38,775 bases of DNA from an uncultured Oscillospiraceae bacterium (GTDB lineage Bacteria; Bacillota; Clostridia; Oscillospirales; Oscillospiraceae): positions 1 through 38,775 of the forward strand of contig CALWON010000017.1 in NCBI GenBank assembly GCA_944383165.1, written 5' to 3'. A model generated the notes under the pieces. It was not told the DNA's origin. It worked only from the letters and a program-made list of their open reading frames with translations, and searched no databases. Of this stretch, positions 1 through 7,864 are shown one piece after another (positions within the stretch are counted from its first letter, which is position 1; each line of letters opens with the position of its first letter). A program made the position numbers and the translations under genes.

Positions 1-66
1 ACCTCCATAAATGTACGATTTGTCGCTGGCTCTATTATACTATGACCAGCCACTTTTGGGAATAGA
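1..66 (-). promoter_or_regulatory. Promoter and RBS of a gene starting just left of the window
   Basis: Read on the minus strand, a perfect TATAAT lies at about 34-39 and a GGAGGT Shine-Dalgarno sits at the very edge (1-6), so a leftward gene should start a few bases outside the window. The -35 is poor (TTCCCA about 17 bases upstream). The -10 is flanked by inverted GCTGG/CCAGC arms, which could be an operator. What is transcribed cannot be seen here. Confidence 0.5.
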
Positions 67-231
67 AGAATTGTAAATTTGCCGGATGGGAACAGCTTGC
101 AACGCAAAGTGTTTCTGGGCGGCAAGTCCACAAAAGGGTAGCTGGCGGCAGCCAGCGCAGGGGAAGCCCCCGGCAGGGCGCAACACACTAGTCTCGTTTG
201 GGCGGTATCTCTGCGTAAGATTGGCAGTCCA
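40..231. mobile_element. Possible end of a mobile element next to a truncated gene
   Basis: This stretch is much richer in G and C than the gene that follows. It holds a perfect hairpin GCTGGC-GGCA-GCCAGC (141-156) and a GGGGAAGCCCCCGGCAGGGCGC stretch near 160-181, features often seen around the transfer regions of Clostridia conjugative elements. The coding similarity of the downstream GyrI-like gene stops abruptly at about 240, as expected if foreign DNA replaced its 5' part. No transposase, integrase, terminal repeat or target duplication is visible, so the element is inferred only. Confidence 0.35.
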
Positions 232-720
232 TTGTTAAATTTTATAATATTCCCTTTGTACACCGTTGCAATCAAAATGAGATATAAAAAATGGATAGCC
301 AATGGTCATTTAGAACATGATATTGATGATTTTACTGTATATCCGTTAGAGGGTATATGGAGTTTACCAATAGGAACAAAACTGGTAAAAGAAAATTTGG
401 AGTATAAAATCATGATACGCCAACCAGACTTTATTCGTAGAGAAATGTTTGTGTCAGCGTTGGAACAAATCAAAGTGAAAAAGCCATCTCCATTGTTTGA
501 TGAGGTATTCTTTGATAGAGTACAAGAGGAAATATGTATAGAAATTTTACATATTGGTTCTTTTGATGATGAGCCTGCTTCTTTTGAGAAAATGAAACAG
601 TATGCAGAAGCAAATCATTTACAGTATAACCAGAATTATCACAGAGAAATTTATTTGACCCATACCAACAGGGTGGACAAAAGCAAACAAAAAACAATTT
701 TACGTTATTCTGTCACCTAG
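232..720 (+). pseudogene. GyrI-like small-molecule-binding protein, N-terminus missing
   Basis: The product resembles stand-alone GyrI-like (AraC effector-binding fold) proteins. Family landmarks seen in order are FTVYPLEGIW, IMIRQPDF, ILHIGSFDDEPASFEKM, HREIYL and KTILRY. These proteins are normally a little over 200 residues; here about 50 N-terminal residues are absent and similarity begins only around LYTVA. The only available start is a TTG without a ribosome binding site, and the frame stays open upstream to about 142 with unrelated residues. It is therefore probably a 5'-truncated remnant fused to foreign DNA. The fold binds small hydrophobic or cationic compounds in relatives; the ligand here is unknown. 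Confidence 0.75.
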
Positions 721-744
721 TCCATATCTATCGCTCATAAGTCT

Positions 745-788
745 AACGACGGATTTGAATTGACACACAAAACCGTCGTTTTTCTTTT
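745..788. terminator. Intrinsic terminator between converging genes
   Basis: Inverted AACGACGG (745-752) and CCGTCGTT (773-780) form an 8-bp stem followed on the plus strand by TTTTTCTTTT. It ends the GyrI-like remnant. The minus-strand reading also has a following AT-rich run, so it may end pcrA too. Confidence 0.7.
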
Positions 789-3171
789 ATTCTTTTGTCA
801 TATGGCTGGAAGCAGATTTTAACATCAACCGTTTGGTTCCTACTCCATCAAATGCAATTTCAATTAAAGCATCTCCACCCATTGGCTGGATAGACAAAAT
901 CATACCTTTTCCAAATGCCTGATGGTTGACGGTATCCCCTTTTTTCCAACCACTGGTCACTGGTTTTGCAGAGGGTGTGGGTTGGGAGAACATGGATGCT
1001 CTCTGTTGTTGCTCCTGTGGTCTGTATGCAGAGGAATATCCACTGCGGTATGTGAACTCTGTTGAACCACCCACTTGATGGAGCAATGTGGTTGGAATCT
1101 CCCCCACAAAACGGGATGGACGGTTAGAGCTGGTACGTCCAAACAGCATTCTTCTGTTAGCACTGGTCAAATAGAGCTGCTGTTTTGCTCTTGTCATTGC
1201 CACATAACACAGCCGCCGTTCCTCCTCCATGTCATCTTGGGAACCAATGGCACGACTGCCAGGAAAAATTCCCTCCTCTGCACCAATCACAAAGACAGCA
1301 GGAAATTCCAGCCCTTTGGCTGCGTGCATGGTCATCATGGTAATACAGTCCTGTTCTTCTTCACTGTCCCAATCGGTGTATAGCGCAATTTCATCCAAAA
1401 AACCGGCTAAGTCAGCTTCCTCTCCACACTGTTCCATATAGGTTCGGATGGAAGTCAGCAATTCCTGTATATTTTCCAGCCGTCCCCTATCTTCCACAGT
1501 ATCTCTTGCCTCCAGCATAGAAGCATACCCACTTTGCACCATTAATTCTTCATAGAATTGATCCAGTGGTAACTTGTCCGATAATTCCTTCAGCTCATGA
1601 ATCAGTGCAGTAAACTGGGAAAGTTTTGCCGCAGACCGCTCCAGTTGAGGATAGCGTTTCGGGAAAGAAATAATCTCATAGACGGACTTTCCCTCCTGTC
1701 GTGCCAACTGCCCAGCTACTTCAATAGTGCGAGTTCCAATTCCTCTGGGTGGGTTGTTGATGATACGGGTCAGGCGCAAATCATCGGCAGGATTATTTAA
1801 AACGGACAGATATGCCACCATATCTTTAATTTCTGCACGGTCAAAGAATCTCATACCGCCTACAATGCGATAAGGAATCCCATTCCTTTTACAGGCATTT
1901 TCCATCTGGTTAGACTGTGCATTCATACGATAGAGTACTGCAAAATCTTTCCATGCCATCCCTTTTCGATAGCCTTCCAGCATCTGTGTTGCTACATATT
2001 GGGCTTCATCTGTTTCACTGAATGCACGGTAAACTTGAATGGGTTCCCCCTGCTCTGCCTGTGTCCACAGTTCTTTTCCTTTTCTCCCAAAATTATTGCG
2101 GATGACTGCATTGGCAGCCTCTAATATGGTTTTGGTGGAACGGTAATTTTCCTCTAAACGGATGGTGCGACAGTTGGGATACTGTTCCTCAAATGATAAA
2201 ATATTTTCAATGGTTGCACCACGGAAACGATAGATAGACTGGTCATCATCCCCTACCACACACAGGTTTTCATAGCCACCTGCTAACAATGTGGTTAACA
2301 GATATTGTAAATGGTTGGTGTCCTGATATTCATCCACCAGTACATATTTGAATTTTTTTTGGTAAAATTTCAGGACTTCAGGGAAGTTTTGTAATAATCT
2401 CACGGTCAACAAAATCAAGTCATCAAAATCCAGCGCATTGGCTGACTTCAATCTCTGCTCATAGGACAAATACAGTTTTCCCACTGTTGCCTGATAGAAA
2501 TCCCCCGTCTGTTCACTCTGCTTCACATACTCTTTTGCCTCTAACATGGCATCTTTGGCTCTAGAAATTGAACCCAAAATGGAGCGGGGCTGATAGAATT
2601 TTTCGTCTAAATCCAAATCTTTCAAGCAGTCTTTTATGACTCGCATGGAATCATCTGTATCATATATGGTAAACGAGCTACCATACCCCAGCTTTTCTAT
2701 GTCACGGCGTAAAATCCGTACACAGGCAGAGTGGAACGTATGTGCCCATATATCATTGGCACCATAACCAAGCTTCCGTTCCAGTCTCTCCTTCAGTTCA
2801 TTTGCTGCCTTATTAGTAAAGGTAATTGTCAAAATGCTCCAAGGTGCCACTGGTTCAAGCTGGCACAACCGCTCCATCTCCTGCACATTGCCTTCTCCTG
2901 TTTGGGCATAGCATTCCAGAGCATAGAGTTGTTCCTCTGTCACATTTTCTGGTACTTCTGGGCTATCCGAACCCCGTCCAAACTCCAAAAGATTTTCAAT
3001 ACGATGAATCAACACAGTCGTTTTTCCACTGCCTGCCCCTGCCAAAAGTAAAAGTGGACCCTCAGTTGCCAGTACTGCCTGTTGTTGTCTGTCATTGAGA
3101 TAACCATATCTGCGTGCAATAGCTGCTCTCCGTGCCATGCAAAATCTCTGTTCCTGTTCCCTTTGTAACAT
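787..3171 (-). CDS. pcrA: ATP-dependent DNA helicase PcrA (UvrD/Rep family)
   Basis: Superfamily 1A 3'-5' DNA helicase that works in nucleotide excision repair, rolling-circle replication and clearing of RecA or stalled RNA polymerase. Visible motifs are Walker A AGAGSGKT (residues 44-51), motif II VLVDEYQDTN, motif III GDDDQSIYRFRGA, motif V/VI MTMHAAKGLEFPAVFVIGAEEG and VAMTRAKQQLYL. The C-terminal 50 residues (WKKGDTVNHQAFGKG...) match the Tudor-like tail by which PcrA contacts RNA polymerase. Length (794) is normal. The ATG at 3171 has an AGGAAG site 8 bases upstream; an in-frame ATG at codon 12 is less likely. It is transcribed alone from a promoter at 3211-3239. Confidence 0.95.
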   Translation of the reverse strand: MLQREQEQRFCMARRAAIARRYGYLNDRQQQAVLATEGPLLLLAGAGSGKTTVLIHRIENLLEFGRGSDSPEVPENVTEEQLYALECYAQTGEGNVQEMERLCQLEPVAPWSILTITFTNKAANELKERLERKLGYGANDIWAHTFHSACVRILRRDIEKLGYGSSFTIYDTDDSMRVIKDCLKDLDLDEKFYQPRSILGSISRAKDAMLEAKEYVKQSEQTGDFYQATVGKLYLSYEQRLKSANALDFDDLILLTVRLLQNFPEVLKFYQKKFKYVLVDEYQDTNHLQYLLTTLLAGGYENLCVVGDDDQSIYRFRGATIENILSFEEQYPNCRTIRLEENYRSTKTILEAANAVIRNNFGRKGKELWTQAEQGEPIQVYRAFSETDEAQYVATQMLEGYRKGMAWKDFAVLYRMNAQSNQMENACKRNGIPYRIVGGMRFFDRAEIKDMVAYLSVLNNPADDLRLTRIINNPPRGIGTRTIEVAGQLARQEGKSVYEIISFPKRYPQLERSAAKLSQFTALIHELKELSDKLPLDQFYEELMVQSGYASMLEARDTVEDRGRLENIQELLTSIRTYMEQCGEEADLAGFLDEIALYTDWDSEEEQDCITMMTMHAAKGLEFPAVFVIGAEEGIFPGSRAIGSQDDMEEERRLCYVAMTRAKQQLYLTSANRRMLFGRTSSNRPSRFVGEIPTTLLHQVGGSTEFTYRSGYSSAYRPQEQQQRASMFSQPTPSAKPVTSGWKKGDTVNHQAFGKGMILSIQPMGGDALIEIAFDGVGTKRLMLKSASSHMTKE

Positions 3172-3210
3172 GATACTTCTTCCTATTCTTCATTACTTTT
3201 TTATCCCTCT

Positions 3211-3239
3211 ATTGTAATATAAAGTAGAGGATTGGTCAA
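3211..3239 (-). promoter_or_regulatory. Sigma-A-type promoter of pcrA
   Basis: On the minus strand, TTGACC (3234-3239), a 17-base spacer, then TACAAT (3211-3216), about 40 bases before the pcrA start. Confidence 0.6.
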
Positions 3240-3278
3240 CTGCAATCCCATCAATCACCCTTTTCATTTGACTTTACA

Positions 3279-3315
3279 GAAAAACAGCAGGAAGCTACTG
3301 GTTAGCTTCCTGCTG
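3279..3315 (-). terminator. Terminator overlapping the 3' end of the 3302-3793 gene
   Basis: A 13-bp perfect stem CAGCAGGAAGCTA / TAGCTTCCTGCTG with a 5-base loop, followed on the minus strand by TTTTT. The upstream arm encodes the last residues of the gene and its TAA stop lies at the stem-loop boundary. Confidence 0.85.
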
Positions 3316-3793
3316 CTTCAGGGCTAAATTGAATCTGACTATCATCAAAATTCTTCTGAATTCGTTTTACATAGAAAAAGGGATCTTCCATAGGGCTGAG
3401 ATGAAAAGCGTCTGCCAGTTTATTGAGATGCTCCCGATCTGGCTTACTCTCCACTTCCAGCTCATAACTGACAAAATCCTGAAACTTTTTTCGATCCATC
3501 CACACAATCTGTTCTACAGGTGTTGTACTGCCACACGCCAGAATCAGACGCATAAAATCATAAAAATTCCGTGCCAATGGATAAACTTTTTGATGTACCG
3601 CACTGTCAGGATTGGCAGCAAAAACCATGTTCCCATATCCTTCGATAAAACAGTATTGAATGTTTCCTTCATACCCGATTGCTTTTGCATTGATTGGATA
3701 AGCCTCGTTCCTCCATTCACTACACTCTGGCTCCAAACAGAGATTTTTACTGTCAAAGCCCATTTCCTGAAATTGTTCATAAAGGCTATCCAT
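3302..3793 (-). CDS. Hypothetical cytoplasmic protein, 163 aa
   Basis: I do not recognise this protein with certainty. The ATG at 3793 follows a very strong GGGGGAG site; the frame is open further upstream, but those codons fall across the likely promoter. The product is soluble, with no signal peptide or membrane segment, and mixed alpha/beta in character. Notable stretches are IEGYGNMVFAANPDS, YPLARNFYDFMRLILACG and VEQIVWMDRKKF. The layout faintly recalls SMI1/KNR4 (SUKH)-type proteins, used as immunity or housekeeping partners, but this is a weak impression. It is monocistronic, with its own promoter and terminator. Confidence 0.7.
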   Translation of the reverse strand: MDSLYEQFQEMGFDSKNLCLEPECSEWRNEAYPINAKAIGYEGNIQYCFIEGYGNMVFAANPDSAVHQKVYPLARNFYDFMRLILACGSTTPVEQIVWMDRKKFQDFVSYELEVESKPDREHLNKLADAFHLSPMEDPFFYVKRIQKNFDDSQIQFSPEAAGS

Positions 3794-4105
3794 AAACTCC
3801 CCCCTTATATGATTGCCTGTCAAACACACTCCTGTCAACATTATCAGCATACTGTAAAATATACAATCCGTCAATCGTAAATTCTTACAAGCTCCTTTTC
3901 CAAATTTTATGGACAAATGTAAAATCTATGTTAAATTTTGTCTCAAACTATACAAAATCTTAATTTGCATTTGATTTACACAGAGATGGGCAAGATTCTA
4001 TATTTATACAAAATAACGAAGGGGCATATAAAATATTATTTTTTTATATATAGAATGGATGGATTTGCTACAAATACTTACCATTGTCTCTCTGATCCAC
4101 CCAGA
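3794..4105. other. AT-rich intergenic region, 312 bases
   Basis: Holds the promoter just described and a very AT-rich stretch (about 4010-4065) after the end of the c-di-GMP operon. A plus-strand frame running through it continues antisense to the cyclase gene and is not a gene. I see no GC-rich terminator, riboswitch or RNA gene here. Confidence 0.5.
3846..3874 (-). promoter_or_regulatory. Promoter of the 3302-3793 gene
   Basis: On the minus strand, TTGACG (3869-3874), a 17-base spacer, then TATGCT (3846-3851), about 50 bases before the ATG at 3793. Confidence 0.5.
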
Positions 4106-5446
4106 CTACATCACACACACCTGGAAACTGCCCTTCCCCTTTTGTTTCACATCATAAAGTACAGCATCTGCCAGCTGGTAAAGCTCTGTAAATGTGTGCT
4201 TGGATTTTCCATAGATCCCGCCAAAGGAAATACTGGAATGGGATTTGGGATACTTCTCTTCAATCATACACCTATAATCTTGTATCACACTGGAAAGTTT
4301 TTGCTCAATCACCTGATTGGGTGGGCAGTCTGGCAGAAAAATGGCAAATTCATCCCCACCAAGCCGACAGATGGTATCTGTTTTCCTGAAACATTTCCGC
4401 AGCTTTTCTACCAGGAACCGCAACACATAATCTCCATGGTTATGCCCATAAATATCATTGACCTGTTTGAAACAATCCAAATCGGACATAAGAAAGAGAT
4501 AGCCTCCCTCCTTCGCCGCCATAGCAGCCTCTATCCGTTCATGCCCACCTCTCCGATTATATGCACCAGTCAAAGGATCTTTCATACTTTCATCCTTCAG
4601 GCTTTGATTCATCCGTACCTGTTCCGAAATATCCAGAATGATGCTGATCACTGCTTGACGCCCATCAGAGGTTACAGTCTTTCTGCCAATTTCCCGAATC
4701 CAAAAATAGGTACCACCCCGTTTTTTGATCCTGTATTCCAACTCATACTGTTCCCCTTCTTCCATTGCTTGCTGGATCGCTTTGGTCACATAGAGACGGT
4801 CATCTGGATGAATGCCATTACGGGCAGACCCACGCATATCCTGTAAATACCCTTCGTAGGTATAGCCAGTCATCTCCAAAAAACGCTCATTTACTGCATA
4901 CAATGGGTAGCCATCCTCCAAATATGTCCCAATGATACCCCCCGGCATAACCTGGCTGATCATCTCCATCAATTCCTGTTTGGTTTCCCGATTGATTTCC
5001 GTCCCATTTTCAGCCACATATTGGATTGGGAAAAATTCCCCATCTTGCTGGTGGGAACTGGCCTCAGACACATGTAGGGCATGGATCCGATAGCCTTCCC
5101 TATCCAGATGTACCCCTGCGCTGACCCGCACATGGTATAGGATGGGACCCATCCCCTTCAATACCATTTTCATCTGTATCCAGCAAAAACAACTCCAACA
5201 GTTTGGGGCATATTCATATTCCTGATAACCATCCATAGTAAAGCCGATTGGGTCTGGCATTTCCTGAAGTTCTGCCTGAAAAAGCTGGGCAAACGCTGCT
5301 CGACCAACTGATACCTCATGCCTTCCAGTCCCAACACAGATGGCATTTTCGGACAAGAGCATCATGGAACTGTCGATTTCTCTCCTTTGTAGGTAGCAAT
5401 CATAAAAGGAATAGATTGTTTGATATACAGGTGATTTTTCGAGCAT
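4106..5446 (-). CDS. Diguanylate cyclase with SnoaL-like and PAS domains
   Basis: Makes cyclic di-GMP from two GTP. Three regions are seen: residues 1-140 resemble a SnoaL-like (NTF2-fold) domain, residues about 165-280 form a PAS/PAC sensor (GIHPDDR, GTYFWIREIG, ILDISEQ), and residues 285-446 a GGDEF domain (DPLTGAYNRRG, SDLDCFKQVND, GGDEF at 363-367). The inhibitory RxxD site is present (RKTD, 354-357), so product feedback is expected. There are no membrane segments, so it is the soluble cyclase of the operon. The ATG at 5446 follows a GAGAGGGA site and lies 20 bases after the previous gene. The ligand of the SnoaL/PAS part is unknown. Confidence 0.9.
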   Translation of the reverse strand: MLEKSPVYQTIYSFYDCYLQRREIDSSMMLLSENAICVGTGRHEVSVGRAAFAQLFQAELQEMPDPIGFTMDGYQEYEYAPNCWSCFCWIQMKMVLKGMGPILYHVRVSAGVHLDREGYRIHALHVSEASSHQQDGEFFPIQYVAENGTEINRETKQELMEMISQVMPGGIIGTYLEDGYPLYAVNERFLEMTGYTYEGYLQDMRGSARNGIHPDDRLYVTKAIQQAMEEGEQYELEYRIKKRGGTYFWIREIGRKTVTSDGRQAVISIILDISEQVRMNQSLKDESMKDPLTGAYNRRGGHERIEAAMAAKEGGYLFLMSDLDCFKQVNDIYGHNHGDYVLRFLVEKLRKCFRKTDTICRLGGDEFAIFLPDCPPNQVIEQKLSSVIQDYRCMIEEKYPKSHSSISFGGIYGKSKHTFTELYQLADAVLYDVKQKGKGSFQVCVM

Positions 5447-5466
5447 GGTGGTCCCTCTCTTTCTCC

Positions 5467-6762
5467 TTATCGAATGAACTCTGGTCTATGTGTCCTGTGT
5501 TGATGCTTCATCTGATACATTTTTTGATCTACTTCAGTAAAAAGTGTCCCAAATGTCATGCCATCCTGCCAAAGCTGTATCCCATAGCTAAGTTCCATTG
5601 GGATGCCCAATTCCTGTGCTCGAAGGGAAATCTTTTCCTTCACACATTGCATAACCCACAGGACATCCTCTTCACGCAATCCCACATAAGCCACCAGAAA
5701 TTCATCGCCACCATAACGGCACACCAGGTCACGGTCATGACGGCAACTCTCCTCCAGCACATGTGCCACTGTCAATAGATACTGGTCCCCTTTCTGATGC
5801 CCCAAATGATCATTGACATATTTCAGCCCATCCAAATCCACAATACACAAAATAAAATTCCGTTTCCGCTCCATCAAATCCTGCAAAAACTGTTCCCCTG
5901 CCTGTCTGGTGCGGACCCCTGTCAGCTCATCCTGCTCTGCTGCCTTGGCAAGCAGCTCTTCCTCTCTCATATATTGTGCAAGACGTTTTCCCATGTCAAT
6001 ATTTTCTCGATCCAGGCAGTAAAAATAACTCAATCTGGTCGCAAACCGCACTGAGAGGACATAGCTCAACGAAACATAGACACAAGTTAACAGGCTCCAC
6101 AGTTTAGCAGCAAGGGTATTTCCAAATCCTGTGTAAAAAAATCCCAGTAGTGCCAGATAGCCTAATAGGGTAATCATTGCCAACATCAAAAAGTGAAGTT
6201 GCCCCATAGAGGCAATCAGATGCCGCATGGGTACACAATTTTTCTCTTTTGCATAGAAGCGGAACGCAAACGAAGTGGAGATGTAAGAGAGTGTCAACGC
6301 CAGGAACTTCATAAAATCGATGGGTTCCATAATGTTCAGGAAATAAGACAATGATTGATTCAAAAGGATGGAAAAAAGTGCATAATAAAACAAAATATTA
6401 CTCAATGTACATAGGCTGACTTGCATGGTCAAAAATACCATTTCCCGGATGGGTACCTGGAACAAAACACACCCCTCTGCATAAAAAAATAAACAGAAAA
6501 GAAGCCAATTATTCAAAAGCCCATGCCCCATGTAGTTGAGTAATGTAAAATAGAGGAAATTTCCCACCGTCAACAGCAGTGTATCCTTCCAGAAGGCAAC
6601 CTTCCCAGTACGTTGAAGGACTGCATACAACATAGTCATAACACTGTGATTGTACAATAGGAATGATATTGTATATATGAGCAGTGATAGGGCATCTTCA
6701 AGCTCTATCCCGCACTCTCCCCTTTCGCTTCTCCTGATACATCCGCTCATCTGCAATGGCAA
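5467..6762 (-). CDS. Membrane diguanylate cyclase, start uncertain
   Basis: An N-terminal half with about six to seven hydrophobic segments (to roughly residue 245) is followed by a GGDEF domain: DELTGVRTR, VDLDGLKYVND and an intact GGDEF at 351-355. The inhibitory site is not canonical, because HDRD replaces RxxD, so product inhibition may be weak. The frame opens at a TTG (6762) inside the 3' end of the upstream cyclase, overlapping it by 65 bases without a convincing ribosome binding site. An ATG at 6750 and two ATGs at 6639 and 6633 are alternatives; the last two would cut into the first membrane segment. A non-ATG start just after 6698 is also possible. It sits third in the four-gene operon. 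Confidence 0.85.
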   Translation of the reverse strand: MPLQMSGCIRRSERGECGIELEDALSLLIYTISFLLYNHSVMTMLYAVLQRTGKVAFWKDTLLLTVGNFLYFTLLNYMGHGLLNNWLLFCLFFYAEGCVLFQVPIREMVFLTMQVSLCTLSNILFYYALFSILLNQSLSYFLNIMEPIDFMKFLALTLSYISTSFAFRFYAKEKNCVPMRHLIASMGQLHFLMLAMITLLGYLALLGFFYTGFGNTLAAKLWSLLTCVYVSLSYVLSVRFATRLSYFYCLDRENIDMGKRLAQYMREEELLAKAAEQDELTGVRTRQAGEQFLQDLMERKRNFILCIVDLDGLKYVNDHLGHQKGDQYLLTVAHVLEESCRHDRDLVCRYGGDEFLVAYVGLREEDVLWVMQCVKEKISLRAQELGIPMELSYGIQLWQDGMTFGTLFTEVDQKMYQMKHQHRTHRPEFIR

Positions 6763-7864
6763 TCAGTTGATCCAAGGTCTGAGCTTCCTCACTATCTACC
6801 ACACCTGCCTCAAAAGGAAACTGTAGCATACACTCCTGCAACCGTTCCATACGGTCTTTGGCATGGTCTTTTTCATAACCGGGCATCAACAAAATAAATT
6901 CATCCCCACCAAAGCGGGCAAAGGTATCCTGTTGCCTCATGTGTTGTTGCATATGTTGTACAAATTCAACCAGGTATTGATCACCTGCCTGATGCCCTTG
7001 TATATCATTGATACACTTCAAACCATTCAAATCCAAATACACCAAAGAAAATGGGATTTTACTGTCCAAAAGCCGCCCAGTCTCCTGTATGAGGAAAAGC
7101 CTTGACCTTGCCCCAGTCATCTTATCATAGTGGACACAGCCCTGTAGTGCACGGACACGCTGGCTTGCACTTTCCATATAACCATGCAACTGCAAATTGG
7201 AATCCCCAATCTCTGAAGATTTGGAAAGGCACACCAAAGTGTGGACATATACCCACAATAACAATACAGAAATTAAATTTTCACACAGAAACAATACAAA
7301 ATAATTGTCAAGCTGAATGGGGAACAGGCACAAAACACTCTGCAAAAACACATATCCCACCGTAACTACCAAGAAATATTGGAAATACAGTGCTTCCTGT
7401 CTCATCCCTGCCTTTGATATTTCTGGGTACTCCATGCCCTGTGTGCATAGATAAAAAATCGAATCTAGTAGTAATGCAACCAATGTCCCATCTATGATTT
7501 GTATCGGGTTCCCTAGAATCTCTGGCAGGTTGTATTCTGACGCCAATGTTTTCAAACCAATGGTGCTCAAATGGATACTGCCAAAAATTGCAAACCGAAA
7601 CATTGCACTACACTGCATGTGTATGACCCTCTCTTGGATCAGGCACCCTGCCAGAAACAATAGATAGAACACTGGTAGATAAAATTTAGGAATCCAGAAT
7701 GCTAGGACTGGACTACAGGACAACAGCTCATACCATACAATCTGTCTTTTTGATAACCTGAATTCACCAGTGTCTGTGGGCGCAATCAGAAGTTGCAATG
7801 CCCCCTGGATCAGGAACAAAATCAAAACACAGACATATTTTATGATTTCTCCCACATCATTCAC
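6698..7864 (-). CDS. Membrane diguanylate cyclase
   Basis: Residues 1-212 carry about six hydrophobic segments forming an unrecognised membrane sensor. Residues 245-385 are a GGDEF domain: DKMTGARSR, LDLNGLKCIND, and GGDEF at 319-323 preceded by a canonical RxxD inhibitory site (RQQD, 310-313). It is expected to synthesise cyclic di-GMP and be inhibited by it. The GTG start overlaps the stop of the phosphodiesterase gene by four bases (GTGA), a sign of translational coupling. The C-terminal codons overlap the longest possible reading of the next gene. It is the second gene of the operon. Confidence 0.9.
   Translation of the reverse strand: MNDVGEIIKYVCVLILFLIQGALQLLIAPTDTGEFRLSKRQIVWYELLSCSPVLAFWIPKFYLPVFYLLFLAGCLIQERVIHMQCSAMFRFAIFGSIHLSTIGLKTLASEYNLPEILGNPIQIIDGTLVALLLDSIFYLCTQGMEYPEISKAGMRQEALYFQYFLVVTVGYVFLQSVLCLFPIQLDNYFVLFLCENLISVLLLWVYVHTLVCLSKSSEIGDSNLQLHGYMESASQRVRALQGCVHYDKMTGARSRLFLIQETGRLLDSKIPFSLVYLDLNGLKCINDIQGHQAGDQYLVEFVQHMQQHMRQQDTFARFGGDEFILLMPGYEKDHAKDRMERLQECMLQFPFEAGVVDSEEAQTLDQLIAIADERMYQEKRKGRVRDRA

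Noticed and set aside
3794..3916. Longer start of the 3302 gene with a hydrophobic N-terminus
   Set aside because: The added codons overlap the promoter at 3846-3874 and the ATG at 3793 has a very strong ribosome binding site.
3938..4846. Long plus-strand frame (302 codons) opposite the diguanylate cyclase
   Set aside because: It is antisense to the GGDEF-coding region, has no ribosome binding site and no recognisable domain.
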